DNA of 64,000 bases, taken from contig CANPXG010000004.1 in the NCBI GenBank assembly GCA_947585795.1, forward strand, positions 1-64,000. Reading direction: 5' to 3'. Below the pieces are notes generated by a model. The model saw nothing but the letters and a program-made list of their open reading frames with translations. It had not been told where the DNA came from and did not search any database. A program made the translations under genes and the position numbers. The stretch is from an uncultured Clostridia bacterium. GTDB taxonomy: Bacteria > Bacillota > Clostridia > UBA1381. How positions within the stretch are numbered: the stretch's first letter is position 1; each line of letters starts with the position of its first letter. Of the stretch, positions 24,406-32,468 are shown piece after piece.

Positions 24406-25176
24406 TTATTTTTCCGCGACAATAACCTTCACATCCTCGCGCGCAAGCTCCTTTTCCCATTCGTCGGTAAGCCGTTCGTCGGTGATAAGGCAGTCGATTT
24501 TGTTAAGACCGGTAATACGCGGCACGCCGAGCTGACCTATTTTATTCTTATCACACAGAAAAATCGCGGACTCGCTGCAGGAAAGCATCGCCTTTTTAAT
24601 TTCCGCCTCACTCTCGCTGCTGTCCACCAGCCCGCGCCCGAGCGTCACTCCCTTGCACGAGAAAAAGCACTTGTTCGCGTAATAATTTTCAACAATGGTT
24701 TTTTCGGCGATCCTACCCACGAACGACATATTCCTCTGCGTAAGCTCACCGCCGACGCAGACGACGTGGATATGCGCGCAGTCCGAAAGCTCACTCACGA
24801 CCTTCTCCGCGTTCGTTATGACCGTTATACCGCGCTTACCCTTAATATGCCGCGCGAGGTGCCACGCGGACGTTGACGCGTCGAGAAACACCGTTTCACC
24901 GTCCCTTATAATTTGCGCCGCGCGCTTACCTATACGCTGCTTACCCTCATAATTCACCGTGTCACGCTCAGTTATCGCAAGCTCCGCGCCGCTGCCGTCC
25001 GCGACCGTCGCGCCACCGTACGTGCGCACCAACACCCCCTGCCTCTCCAACTTTTCCAAATCACCGCGTATCGTTTCTGTAGTCACATCAAACTGCTTCG
25101 CAAGCTCCACCACCAACACGCTTCGCTCCTTACTTATTATCTGCTCTATTTTATTCCTACGCTCCACCGCCAGCAT
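24406..25176 (-). CDS. DeoR/GlpR-family transcriptional regulator
   Basis: A 256-aa sugar-phosphate-responsive repressor. N-terminal winged helix (RRNKIEQIISKERSVLVVELA, VTTETIRGDLEKLERQGVLVRTYGGA) at residues 3-58, and a DeoR C-terminal sensor domain (VFLDASTSAWHLARHIKG, ITVITNAEKVV, CVGGELTQRNMSFVG). The ATG at 25176 follows GAGGTG by 6 bases. It lies next to gap but is transcribed divergently from it; control of gap or of an unlinked sugar operon is possible. Confidence 0.9.
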   Translation of the reverse strand: MLAVERRNKIEQIISKERSVLVVELAKQFDVTTETIRGDLEKLERQGVLVRTYGGATVADGSGAELAITERDTVNYEGKQRIGKRAAQIIRDGETVFLDASTSAWHLARHIKGKRGITVITNAEKVVSELSDCAHIHVVCVGGELTQRNMSFVGRIAEKTIVENYYANKCFFSCKGVTLGRGLVDSSESEAEIKKAMLSCSESAIFLCDKNKIGQLGVPRITGLNKIDCLITDERLTDEWEKELAREDVKVIVAEK

Positions 25177-25209
25177 AACCACACCTCATTTTCTTACTTA
25201 TTCATCTAC

Positions 25210-25238
25210 ATTCTACCACAAAACATATATTTTTTCAA
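25210..25238 (-). promoter_or_regulatory. DeoR gene promoter
   Basis: TTGAAA (25233-25238), 17-base spacer, TAGAAT (25210-25215), minus strand. Confidence 0.65.
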
Positions 25239-25327
25239 CCGCTAACCAATTTACCGTGCACAAATACGCGTCTTTTTGTGCAAAAAGAAGAATTAAAAAT
25301 AAAACGACACAAATTTAACAAATCCTC

Positions 25328-25356
25328 TTGTATATTTTCTCATTTTGTTGTAAAAT
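25328..25356 (+). promoter_or_regulatory. gap promoter
   Basis: TTGTAT (25328-25333), 17-base spacer, TAAAAT (25351-25356). Confidence 0.65.
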
Positions 25357-25414
25357 ATAGGTAACCGAGCTACAAGCTCACAAAAACATATTATTTATAG
25401 GAGGAATTTTTATT

Positions 25415-26452
25415 ATGGCAGTAAAAGTTGCTATTAACGGATTCGGACGTATCGGACGTCTTGCATTCAGACAGATGTTCGGCGCGGAGGGTTACGAGGT
25501 TGTCGCTATCAACGACCTTACCAAGCCCTCAATGCTCGCTGACCTTTTAAAGTACGACACCGCACAGGGCGGCTATTGCGGAGTTATCGGTGAAAACCTT
25601 CACACAGTTACAGCTGACGACGAAGCAGGCACACTCACAGTTGACGGTAAGGTACTTAAAATCTACGCTATGGCTAACGCTGCGGAGCTTCCGTGGGGTG
25701 AGATCGGCGTTGACGTTGTTCTCGAGTGCACAGGCTTCTATACGTCAAAGGCTAAGTCACAGGCACACATCGACGCGGGAGCTAAGAAGGTAGTTATCTC
25801 CGCACCGGCGGGCAATGACCTTCCGACGATCGTTTATTCGGTTAACGAGAACACGCTCACAAAGGACGACACGATCATTTCGGCTGCATCATGCACGACG
25901 AACTGTCTTGCACCGATGGCGAAGGCTCTTAACGACTACGCACCCATTCAGTCGGGTATCATGTCAACTATCCACGCTTACACCGGCGACCAGATGATCC
26001 TTGACGGTCCGCACAGAAAGGGCGACATGAGAAGAGCACGCGCGGGCGCGGCTAACATCGTTCCGAACTCTACCGGCGCAGCTAAGGCGATAGGTCTTGT
26101 TATCCCCGAGCTCAACGGCAAGCTCATCGGTTCGGCGCAGAGAGTTCCCGTTCCGACAGGCTCAACGACGATCCTTACGGCTGTTGTAAAGGGCGACAAC
26201 GTAACTGTTGATGGTATCAACGCGGCTATGAAGGCTGCCGCATCCGACTCATTCGGCTACAACACGGATCCGATAGTTTCTTCGGACGTTATCGGCATGA
26301 GATACGGCTCGCTGTTCGACGCTACACAGACGATGGTTATCGACCTCGGCAACGGTCTTTATGAGGTTCAGGTCGTTTCGTGGTACGACAACGAGAATTC
26401 GTACACATCGCAGATGGTTAGAACAATCAAGTATTTCGCAGAACTCGGCTAA
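25415..26452 (+). CDS. gap: Glyceraldehyde-3-phosphate dehydrogenase
   Basis: A 345-aa glycolytic enzyme that oxidises glyceraldehyde-3-phosphate with NAD and phosphate. NAD-binding start [15 protein letters not shown]; active-site Cys in [12 protein letters not shown] (about residue 155); later [13 protein letters not shown]. Strong AGGAGG site and strongly biased codon use, as for highly expressed genes. Single-gene unit with a terminator. Confidence 0.98.
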   Translation: MAVKVAINGFGRIGRLAFRQMFGAEGYEVVAINDLTKPSMLADLLKYDTAQGGYCGVIGENLHTVTADDEAGTLTVDGKVLKIYAMANAAELPWGEIGVDVVLECTGFYTSKAKSQAHIDAGAKKVVISAPAGNDLPTIVYSVNENTLTKDDTIISAASCTTNCLAPMAKALNDYAPIQSGIMSTIHAYTGDQMILDGPHRKGDMRRARAGAANIVPNSTGAAKAIGLVIPELNGKLIGSAQRVPVPTGSTTILTAVVKGDNVTVDGINAAMKAAASDSFGYNTDPIVSSDVIGMRYGSLFDATQTMVIDLGNGLYEVQVVSWYDNENSYTSQMVRTIKYFAELG

Positions 26453-26461
26453 TTTGAACTT

Positions 26462-26493
26462 AAAAAGAACAGGCACCCGCCTGTTCTTTTTTT
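26462..26493 (+). terminator. gap terminator
   Basis: AAGAACAGGC-ACCC-GCCTGTTCTT stem followed by a T-run. Confidence 0.9.
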
Positions 26494-26517
26494 ATAAACA
26501 TCTATATTCCCTTTTTA

Positions 26518-26712
26518 GCCTCCCACACCATCTCGTAGGGCGGGCTGCCCTCAGCCCGCCTCCCCGACACCCTGACGGCAACGGTTTGTACGGGCAAACC
26601 ATCCTCCGCCCACCATTCGCCAATTACGGCGGGGTGAGGGCACCCCGCCCTACAACACGCTCCGCAAGGCTCCCCTTGAGGGGAGCTGTCAGCGTAGCTG
26701 ACTGAGAGGTGG
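26518..26712. repeat. Intergenic repeat mosaic
   Basis: Contains GTAG-footed hairpins at 26535-26560 and (minus orientation) 26628-26653, and in minus orientation the TCAG module: palindrome GCTCCCCTCAAGGGGAGC plus hairpin GTCAGC-TAC-GCTGAC (about 26669-26700). Confidence 0.75.
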
Positions 26713-26741
26713 CAAACCCCGTTTCCCCCGCCAACCACATA

Positions 26742-27572
26742 TCAAAAATACCTTTTCAACCCCCCGATATTCCTCATAACATCATACATCCGCGGATACT
26801 CGTGGACGATGCGGTTGATACACCGGCGGCAAAAATCACTCCGAAGCGCGTCGTTATCGCGCATCTGCTGCTTCATGCCCCACGTATGCGTAAATCGCTT
26901 TTCGCGTTCGGAAAAAAGCGCGTCGAGGTCGGAAAACGCCTCCACCGACTTACCGAGCTTTTTCGCGCACATCGGCAAAAACCGCTGCTCCGCGAGCACC
27001 ATATACGCGAGGCGGTCGTCCGTTTCTTCCGCATGATGCATGAACTCGATCGACTTTTCACAGTAAAACCTTCTAAGCTCCTCATCGTTTATCACGCAAA
27101 ACGCCGTGTTCGCCGCGCGCAGCGACCAGTCAAAATCCGCGTCGAACTCATAGCCGCGCGTTTTAAAATACTCCTTCGGCGGGTACACGTCGGGATAAAG
27201 CTCCTCAAAATGCGCCACGGCAGCGTCCGCGTCCGTTTCGATTTTTTCCCACACTATAAAATCGGTGTCTATCATGGCTATCGGCGCTTTTTGCCGACTG
27301 AGCGCGAATATCTTACCCGCCGCCCAAAACATGTCGGGACTCACGTCAACGCCGTCAAGGGCGTTTTCCACGCCGTCCCATATCGGCGTGAGGTTTATTC
27401 TCTCGTAATACTCTTTACCCACGCTGTCCGTCACCATAGTTATTTTACCGTTCTTTTCGCGCCACTTGAGCGCCGAAAGTATCGTCGTAAGCAGCTCAAA
27501 ATCCTCCGCCTCATATGGTGCGCCGCTTCGCAGCGTAAACGGCTTCGTGTGATTTATATGTATAGCGTCCAT
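26742..27572 (-). CDS. Putative glycosyltransferase-like protein
   Basis: A 276-aa soluble protein. The pattern of hydrophobic strands with IAMIDTDFIVW around residue 100 looks like the D-x-D metal site of GT-A fold enzymes, and it resembles the DUF6734-type proteins I recall. No signal peptide or membrane segment. The ATG follows GGAGGAG. It lies 20 bases after the gene at 27593-28111 and is probably co-transcribed. Function remains a guess. Confidence 0.45.
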   Translation of the reverse strand: MDAIHINHTKPFTLRSGAPYEAEDFELLTTILSALKWREKNGKITMVTDSVGKEYYERINLTPIWDGVENALDGVDVSPDMFWAAGKIFALSRQKAPIAMIDTDFIVWEKIETDADAAVAHFEELYPDVYPPKEYFKTRGYEFDADFDWSLRAANTAFCVINDEELRRFYCEKSIEFMHHAEETDDRLAYMVLAEQRFLPMCAKKLGKSVEAFSDLDALFSEREKRFTHTWGMKQQMRDNDALRSDFCRRCINRIVHEYPRMYDVMRNIGGLKRYF

Positions 27573-27592
27573 AATAAGCTCCTCCGCCGTTT

Positions 27593-28111
27593 TTAAATCA
27601 AATTTATACCGTAACCGTTTACCATAATGACCTCTCCGTTTTGCGCGTTGTCCCCGCCGTTATTTACCGCCGCCTCACACGCGCGTGACGCGGCGTAGGA
27701 GGACGTGTAAGAGGTCATGTATGATGTTACATAGGAAGTCGAATAAGACGACGTGTAGGACGCTCTGAGCGCGTTATACGAATACCCGTAAATATACGAG
27801 GTCATAAAGCTTGACATGAAATAAGACGACGCGAAGCTTGATGCCGACGTGCCGTATGAGTGAGCCAAGACGCTGATATGTGCGTTTGACGGCTTAAATA
27901 CGGGAGTAAAACCGTCAAAGACGATGCCGAGCTCGTCCGCGCCGCGCTTGTCCGTGTATATGACAGCGTCCGCGCCGCCTATGGCGGTGTACGTAACGCC
28001 GCCCGCAAGAGGGATAATAAAGCTGCCGTCGCAAATGCAGACGCTTTTTATACCGTTTTCCACGGCGTTGTCAAGTTCGTTTTGCGAGAAAACGATAACA
28101 TCGAAGCTCAT
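27593..28111 (-). CDS. Unknown protein with Ser/Tyr-rich repeat domain
   Basis: A 172-aa protein. Residues 1-85 look globular (VIVFSQNELDNAVENG, CICDGSFIIPLAGGVTYTAIGGADAVIY). Residues about 88-150 are a low-complexity run in which SSY, TSY and related words repeat every 4 residues (SYVTSYMTSYTSSY). The run ends ACEAAVNNGGDN. No signal peptide. AAAGGAGGGG precedes the ATG. Not recognised; it is followed by the glycosyltransferase-like gene, which might modify its many Ser, Thr and Tyr residues (inference from position). Confidence 0.55.
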   Translation of the reverse strand: MSFDVIVFSQNELDNAVENGIKSVCICDGSFIIPLAGGVTYTAIGGADAVIYTDKRGADELGIVFDGFTPVFKPSNAHISVLAHSYGTSASSFASSYFMSSFMTSYIYGYSYNALRASYTSSYSTSYVTSYMTSYTSSYAASRACEAAVNNGGDNAQNGEVIMVNGYGINLI

Positions 28112-28147
28112 AATATCCCCTCCTTTTTCTTAAGGTTTCACAGTCTG

Positions 28148-28176
28148 AGTATACCACATTTTTTTGGAGTATACAA
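28148..28176 (-). promoter_or_regulatory. Promoter of the Ser/Tyr-repeat gene
   Basis: TTGTAT (28171-28176), 17-base spacer, TATACT (28148-28153), minus strand. Confidence 0.65.
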
Positions 28177-28188
28177 GCGAAGCGGGAG

Positions 28189-29034
28189 CTATTTTTTAAA
28201 AAATCCGCCCTCGAGCATTTTATTTATTTCCGCACCGTAGAGGAATATATTCATGCAGAAATACAGCCAAAGCATCAGGAACACAATAGCCGTCAGCGAG
28301 CCGTAAACGAACGAATAATTTGAGAAATTGTCGATATACACCGAGTATATATAGGAAAATACGAGCCAGCCGGCGGCGGAAATAGCCGCGCCGGGCAGCT
28401 GTCTTGAGAATTTACCCTTTTTATGCGGCACAAAGCAGTAAAACAGCGCGAACAGCACCGTCAGATACAGCATAAATATGAGGATCTTTCCCCGAAGCAA
28501 AAAGTGCATTATATCCGATAGGATTATGGAATGCGACGAGAGAAACATCTCTATTTTGTTGCCGAAGCCGAAGAATATTATGGTCAGTATCAGCGTCGCG
28601 ATAAGCGCCAGCGTATAAGCCATCGAAAGCAAACGACCGTAGAACCAGTTCCTTCTCTCCTCGTCATAAACGCTGCTCAGCCCCGTGTAGAGCGCCATCA
28701 TTCCCTTTGAAGCGAGCCAAAGCGTCGATACCGCCGTTATCGATATCACCGATACCGAGGAGCTTTTGTAAAAAAGCTCGTTGAGCACATTCGTCATAAA
28801 TTCGCGCATTTGCGAGGGCGCGAAGGTGTTGACCGCGTGCAGTATATCCTTGGGCTCTATGCTCAAAAACATATTTACTATGGAAAAAATCAGCATACAC
28901 AGCGGAATAACGGAAATAACAAGAAAAAACGAAGCCTGCGCCGCGTACACGTTGATATTGTCGTCTACGACCGCGCCGATAAAAATCTCCGCCTTTTCTA
29001 CCGCGTTTCCCAAAAACCTTCTAAATTTTTCCAT
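28189..29034 (-). CDS. YihY/BrkB-family membrane protein
   Basis: A 281-aa integral membrane protein with about six hydrophobic segments. Family landmarks are AAQASFFLVISVIPLCML, the STLWLASKGMMALYTGLSSVYDEERRNW loop (abridged by eye as its core) and a late F-x-Y-G-S segment with FLMLWLY. The family is often called virulence factor BrkB or wrongly RNase BN; its true role is unresolved. It follows the glucosaminidase-like gene by 28 bases. Confidence 0.9.
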   Translation of the reverse strand: MEKFRRFLGNAVEKAEIFIGAVVDDNINVYAAQASFFLVISVIPLCMLIFSIVNMFLSIEPKDILHAVNTFAPSQMREFMTNVLNELFYKSSSVSVISITAVSTLWLASKGMMALYTGLSSVYDEERRNWFYGRLLSMAYTLALIATLILTIIFFGFGNKIEMFLSSHSIILSDIMHFLLRGKILIFMLYLTVLFALFYCFVPHKKGKFSRQLPGAAISAAGWLVFSYIYSVYIDNFSNYSFVYGSLTAIVFLMLWLYFCMNIFLYGAEINKMLEGGFFKK

Positions 29035-29062
29035 ACCTTATGCCCTTCCGCATTTTTTGATA

Positions 29063-30460
29063 TTATTTGAGCTTTAACCGTTCCTGACCGCTGAAAACGG
29101 GAACCTTGAAGCGGTATTTTGCCGAGGGAAACGCCTCGAACATCGCGCCCATGCTCCGCGCCTGCTTTGAAGCCCACGCAACGTCTGTCGCGTATTGATG
29201 CGTCGCGGGAGCGCTCGGGTTCCAACGCATCTTATACAGTGTATTCTGATTGTAACGAGAATTATTTATGTAATTTTCGCTTATCCATTCCGCCCCGCCG
29301 TAAATCGCGTCCTCGACGCTCGTCCAGCCCTGCTCGTAGGCGAAGCGCGCGCCCTCCTCTTCGGGATAAGCGTCCGAAGCGCCTATGCCGAACATGTTGT
29401 AGACCGTTTCTCCGTCGTGATCTATACCGTTTGCGAGCGCGGAAGCGCCGTTCCCCGTTTCGAGGCAGGCGTGTATGACGAGGTAGACTTCGCTTATGTC
29501 GTTTCTTTCCGCCGCGTCCTTAAACGTGCCGCCCATACCGCTTAAAACGCCCTTGCCGTTGAGGTAAGCGTCAAGAGCTTGCGCGCTCACGTCGTTCGAT
29601 AAGCCCAAGTCTATAAATTGGTACTTGTCATAGCCCGCCGTCAGATTTTCGGGGTTTAAGTATTGCTCGACGCTGTAGCGGTCGGCGCTCGAAGCCTCGT
29701 TTGTGAAAACCGTCGGAGAAGCCGTAAGCTGCTCCTCGGCCATTTCCTCCACCGTCATATCGTAATCCTCGTAGTCTGTGGGTATGCTCGCCGTGCGTTT
29801 CTCCCATGTGGACACCGTGACGGCGCACTTGGCTTTAAAGCCGCCGTCAATTGTTTCGGCGTATATGTCCGCCGTGCCCACGCCGCTGGGGGATACGAGC
29901 CCGTTTTTGTCCACGTAGGCGACTGACGTGTTCGTGCTGCTCCACTTAACGTCCTTTATCGTCGCGTCGGCGGGCGTGAAATTCACGCTAAGCTGAGCCG
30001 TTATCGGCTTGTCGGCGTAGAGAGTAAGCGCGTCCTGTGACATGGTAACGCCCTCAACGCCCTTGACGACGCTCACCTTCATTATCGCCTTCGCCTTGCC
30101 GCAGGTTATGTCTATCGTCGTTTCGCCCGCCTTGCCCGTGGGGGTGACGAAGCCGTCCCCGTCAACGCGCGCCACGCTTATGTCGTTCGATTTATATGTA
30201 AGCTCTTTATTTGTCGTATTGACCGGCATGACCGCCGCCTCGATTTTTTCGCCCTTGTTTTCTCTGCCCGCGTAAAATATCAAGCGTCCTTTTTTGAGAT
30301 TGACAGACCGCGCCTTGACCTCGTCCCACGTGGACACGGGCGCGAAGTAAAACTCATCCGAAACGTACTCGTCGTCGTCCGTTTCCACCTTGTAAGCGCC
30401 GAGCGCCGCGGTTTGGACGAGCATAACGGCTATGGCTAATATTGCCGCAACCCTTTTCAA
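29063..30460 (-). CDS. Secreted glucosaminidase-like protein with BIG2 domains
   Basis: A 465-aa exported cell-wall hydrolase. Signal peptide to about residue 22. Two bacterial Ig-like (BIG2) domains at about 70-145 and 150-230 (LTYKSNDISVARVDGDGFVTP; VKWSSTNTSVAYVDKNGLVSP). The C-terminal domain (about 270-465) is of the LytD-type endo-beta-N-acetylglucosaminidase fold: HACLETGNGAS holds the likely catalytic Glu, followed by YNMFGIGASD. It probably cleaves peptidoglycan glycan strands. The TTG at 30460 is preferred: AGGTGGTG lies 6 bases upstream and the peptide starts MKRVAAILA. Confidence 0.8.
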   Translation of the reverse strand: MKRVAAILAIAVMLVQTAALGAYKVETDDDEYVSDEFYFAPVSTWDEVKARSVNLKKGRLIFYAGRENKGEKIEAAVMPVNTTNKELTYKSNDISVARVDGDGFVTPTGKAGETTIDITCGKAKAIMKVSVVKGVEGVTMSQDALTLYADKPITAQLSVNFTPADATIKDVKWSSTNTSVAYVDKNGLVSPSGVGTADIYAETIDGGFKAKCAVTVSTWEKRTASIPTDYEDYDMTVEEMAEEQLTASPTVFTNEASSADRYSVEQYLNPENLTAGYDKYQFIDLGLSNDVSAQALDAYLNGKGVLSGMGGTFKDAAERNDISEVYLVIHACLETGNGASALANGIDHDGETVYNMFGIGASDAYPEEEGARFAYEQGWTSVEDAIYGGAEWISENYINNSRYNQNTLYKMRWNPSAPATHQYATDVAWASKQARSMGAMFEAFPSAKYRFKVPVFSGQERLKLK

Positions 30461-30490
30461 AGATAACACCACCTATATAGTTATGAAATC

Positions 30491-30519
30491 ATTTTATAAA
30501 ATAATCGCGGCAATGTCAA
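30491..30519 (-). promoter_or_regulatory. Promoter of the glucosaminidase-like gene
   Basis: TTGACA (30514-30519), 17-base spacer, TAAAAT (30491-30496), minus strand. Confidence 0.8.
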
Positions 30520-30580
30520 TGGTAAATCATATTTTTCGGTATCGGTAAAGGCAAAAGGGCGGTTTTTTTGTGAAAAAATA

Positions 30581-30609
30581 TTGTCAAACCGTTAAAAATA
30601 GTATATAAT
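30581..30609 (+). promoter_or_regulatory. lysS promoter
   Basis: TTGTCA (30581-30586), 17-base spacer, TATAAT (30604-30609). Confidence 0.75.
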
Positions 30610-30620
30610 TAGTAGGATTA

Positions 30621-30800
30621 TAAGCGCAAATCATTGAAATTAAGCGCAAATTAAGCGTAAAATAAACGCAAATAAGCGTAAAAAAGTGTGCAAATAATGG
30701 AAAAAACATGCGCAAATAGGGGAAAAAACGTGCCAAATAAAGGAAAAAAGCGCGCAAAATAAAGGAAAAAACGTGCAAAATAAGCGTAAAAAGGAGAAAA
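30621..30800 (+). repeat. A-rich short repeats in the lysS leader
   Basis: The ~190-nt leader is almost wholly degenerate repeats: about five copies of an AAGCG(C/T)AAAT word at 10-12 base spacing (to about 30680), then about four copies of a 21-22 base unit of the type TGCGCAAATA-GGAAAAAAC. No T-box features are seen. Confidence 0.7.
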
Positions 30801-30805
30801 AATAA

Positions 30806-32341
30806 ATGGAAAACACAGAGCAATTATCACAATTTTTGCAGGTGCGCCGCGATAAACTTGCGGAGCTTCAAAGCGAGGGAAGGGATCCGTTTCAAATCAC
30901 AAAATTCGATAGAACCGCCACTTCCGGCGACATCAGAGCCGTCGCGAGAGAGGAAGAGCGCGAGATAACAATGCGCGGCGAAACCAAGCGCGTAATCGCG
31001 AAAATATCGCTGTTCGACGGTCAGCAGGTCACTGTTGCTGGTCGAATACTCTCAAAACGTGGTATGGGAAAAGTAAGTTTTACCCATATTGCTGATATAG
31101 ATGGTCAGATACAACTTTTCGTCAAGAAGGATATTCTCGGCGAGGACGAGTATAACCGTTTCAAGAAGCTCGATATAGGCGATATAGTCGGCGCGCACGG
31201 CGAGGTTTTTACCACGCAGACCGGCGAGATTTCAATTAGAGTAGACGAGATAACGCTGCTCACAAAATCGCTTCAGCCGCTGCCGGAAAAGTTTCACGGC
31301 ATGACCGACACCGATTTGCGTTACCGTCAGCGTTACATCGACCTTATCATGAACGAGGACGTGAAAAAGACGTTTATGAACAGATCGAAAATCATCGCGT
31401 CGATTCGCTCGTACCTGAACGGACAGGGATTTCTTGAGGTTGAAACGCCGATGCTCGTGTCAAACGCGGGCGGTGCGGCGGCAAGACCGTTTGAAACGCA
31501 TTTTAACGCGCTCGACGAGGATTTTAAGCTGCGTATTTCGCTGGAATTGTACTTAAAGCGTCTTATCGTCGGCGGATTCGAGAAGGTTTACGAGATCGGC
31601 AGAGTGTTCAGAAACGAGGGACTTGACACGCGCCACAACCCCGAGTTCACGCTGATGGAGCTGTATCAGGCGTACACCGATTACCACGGCATGATGGATC
31701 TCACCGAGAACATGTACCGCCATGTCGCGCAGGAGGTGCTTGGCACGACGAAGATAACGTATAACGGCGTGGAAATGGACCTCGGCAAGCCGTTTGAGCG
31801 CATCACAATGGTCGACGCGGTGAAAAAGTATTCGGGTGTTGATTTTAACGAGATACACACGCTTGACGAGGCGCGCGCGGCGGCGGACGAGCATCATGTG
31901 GAGTACGAAAAGCGCCACAAGAAGGGCGATATTTTGAATTTGTTCTTCGAGCAGTTTGCGGAGGAGCACATGATCCAGCCGACGTTTGTCATGGATCACC
32001 CAATCGAGATCTCGCCGCTGACAAAGAAAAAGCCCGACAATCCGGAGTATGTGGAGCGCTTTGAGTTCTTTATGAACGGCTGGGAAATGGCGAACGCGTA
32101 CTCGGAGCTGAACGATCCGGTCGACCAGCGCGAGCGCTTTAAGGCGCAGGAGGAGCAGCTGGCGCAGGGCGACGAGGAGGCGAACACCACCGATGAGGAC
32201 TTTATGCGCGCGCTGGAGATAGGTATGCCCCCGACGGGCGGCATCGGTTTCGGCATCGACCGTATGTGCATGCTCCTCACCGACTCCCCCGCGATACGCG
32301 ATGTTTTATTGTTCCCGACAATGAAGCCGTTATCAGAATAA
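30806..32341 (+). CDS. lysS: Lysyl-tRNA synthetase, class II
   Basis: A 511-aa enzyme that charges tRNA-Lys. N-terminal OB-fold anticodon domain (VTVAGRILSKRGMGKVSF, IQLFVKKD) and class II catalytic core with motif 2 (FRNEGLDTRHNPEFTLMELY) and motif 3 (GGIGFGIDRM). Full length. Its last codons (LFPTMKPLSE) are the integration site of the element that follows; the displaced original end reads VPTMKPLGE at 39288-39317. Confidence 0.98.
   Translation: MENTEQLSQFLQVRRDKLAELQSEGRDPFQITKFDRTATSGDIRAVAREEEREITMRGETKRVIAKISLFDGQQVTVAGRILSKRGMGKVSFTHIADIDGQIQLFVKKDILGEDEYNRFKKLDIGDIVGAHGEVFTTQTGEISIRVDEITLLTKSLQPLPEKFHGMTDTDLRYRQRYIDLIMNEDVKKTFMNRSKIIASIRSYLNGQGFLEVETPMLVSNAGGAAARPFETHFNALDEDFKLRISLELYLKRLIVGGFEKVYEIGRVFRNEGLDTRHNPEFTLMELYQAYTDYHGMMDLTENMYRHVAQEVLGTTKITYNGVEMDLGKPFERITMVDAVKKYSGVDFNEIHTLDEARAAADEHHVEYEKRHKKGDILNLFFEQFAEEHMIQPTFVMDHPIEISPLTKKKPDNPEYVERFEFFMNGWEMANAYSELNDPVDQRERFKAQEEQLAQGDEEANTTDEDFMRALEIGMPPTGGIGFGIDRMCMLLTDSPAIRDVLLFPTMKPLSE
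32313..32325. other. attL core of the lysS-integrated element
   Basis: TCCCGACAATGAA inside the lysS 3' end is repeated exactly at 39287-39299 (attR). The following bases (g/a, then CCGTT) extend the match to about 19 bases with one change. Confidence 0.8.
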
Positions 32342-32382
32342 ATGGCATAAAACAAGGCTTTGCAGGGTTTGCAAGCCTAAAT

Positions 32383-32402
32383 TTACGACCAACTTACGAC
32401 CA
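32383..32402. other. Integrase arm-type repeats, left end
   Basis: Two direct TTACGACCA words (32383-32391, 32394-32402) spaced 11 bases. The same word occurs three times at the right end. Confidence 0.75.
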
Positions 32403-32424
32403 AATAAAGAGAACACACTCAAAA

Positions 32425-32456
32425 AATCGCCTACGGTAAATCCATAGGCGATTTTT
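32425..32456. terminator. Bidirectional terminator at element left end
   Basis: AATCGCCTA/TAGGCGATT stem with an A/T-run on each side. It ends the LRR gene and shields it from lysS transcription. Confidence 0.75.
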
Positions 32457-32468
32457 GCATATACTTTT

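Noticed and set aside
30604-30805. T-box or lysine riboswitch before lysS
   Set aside because: The leader is simple A-rich repeats with no long stem, no specifier and no T-box sequence.
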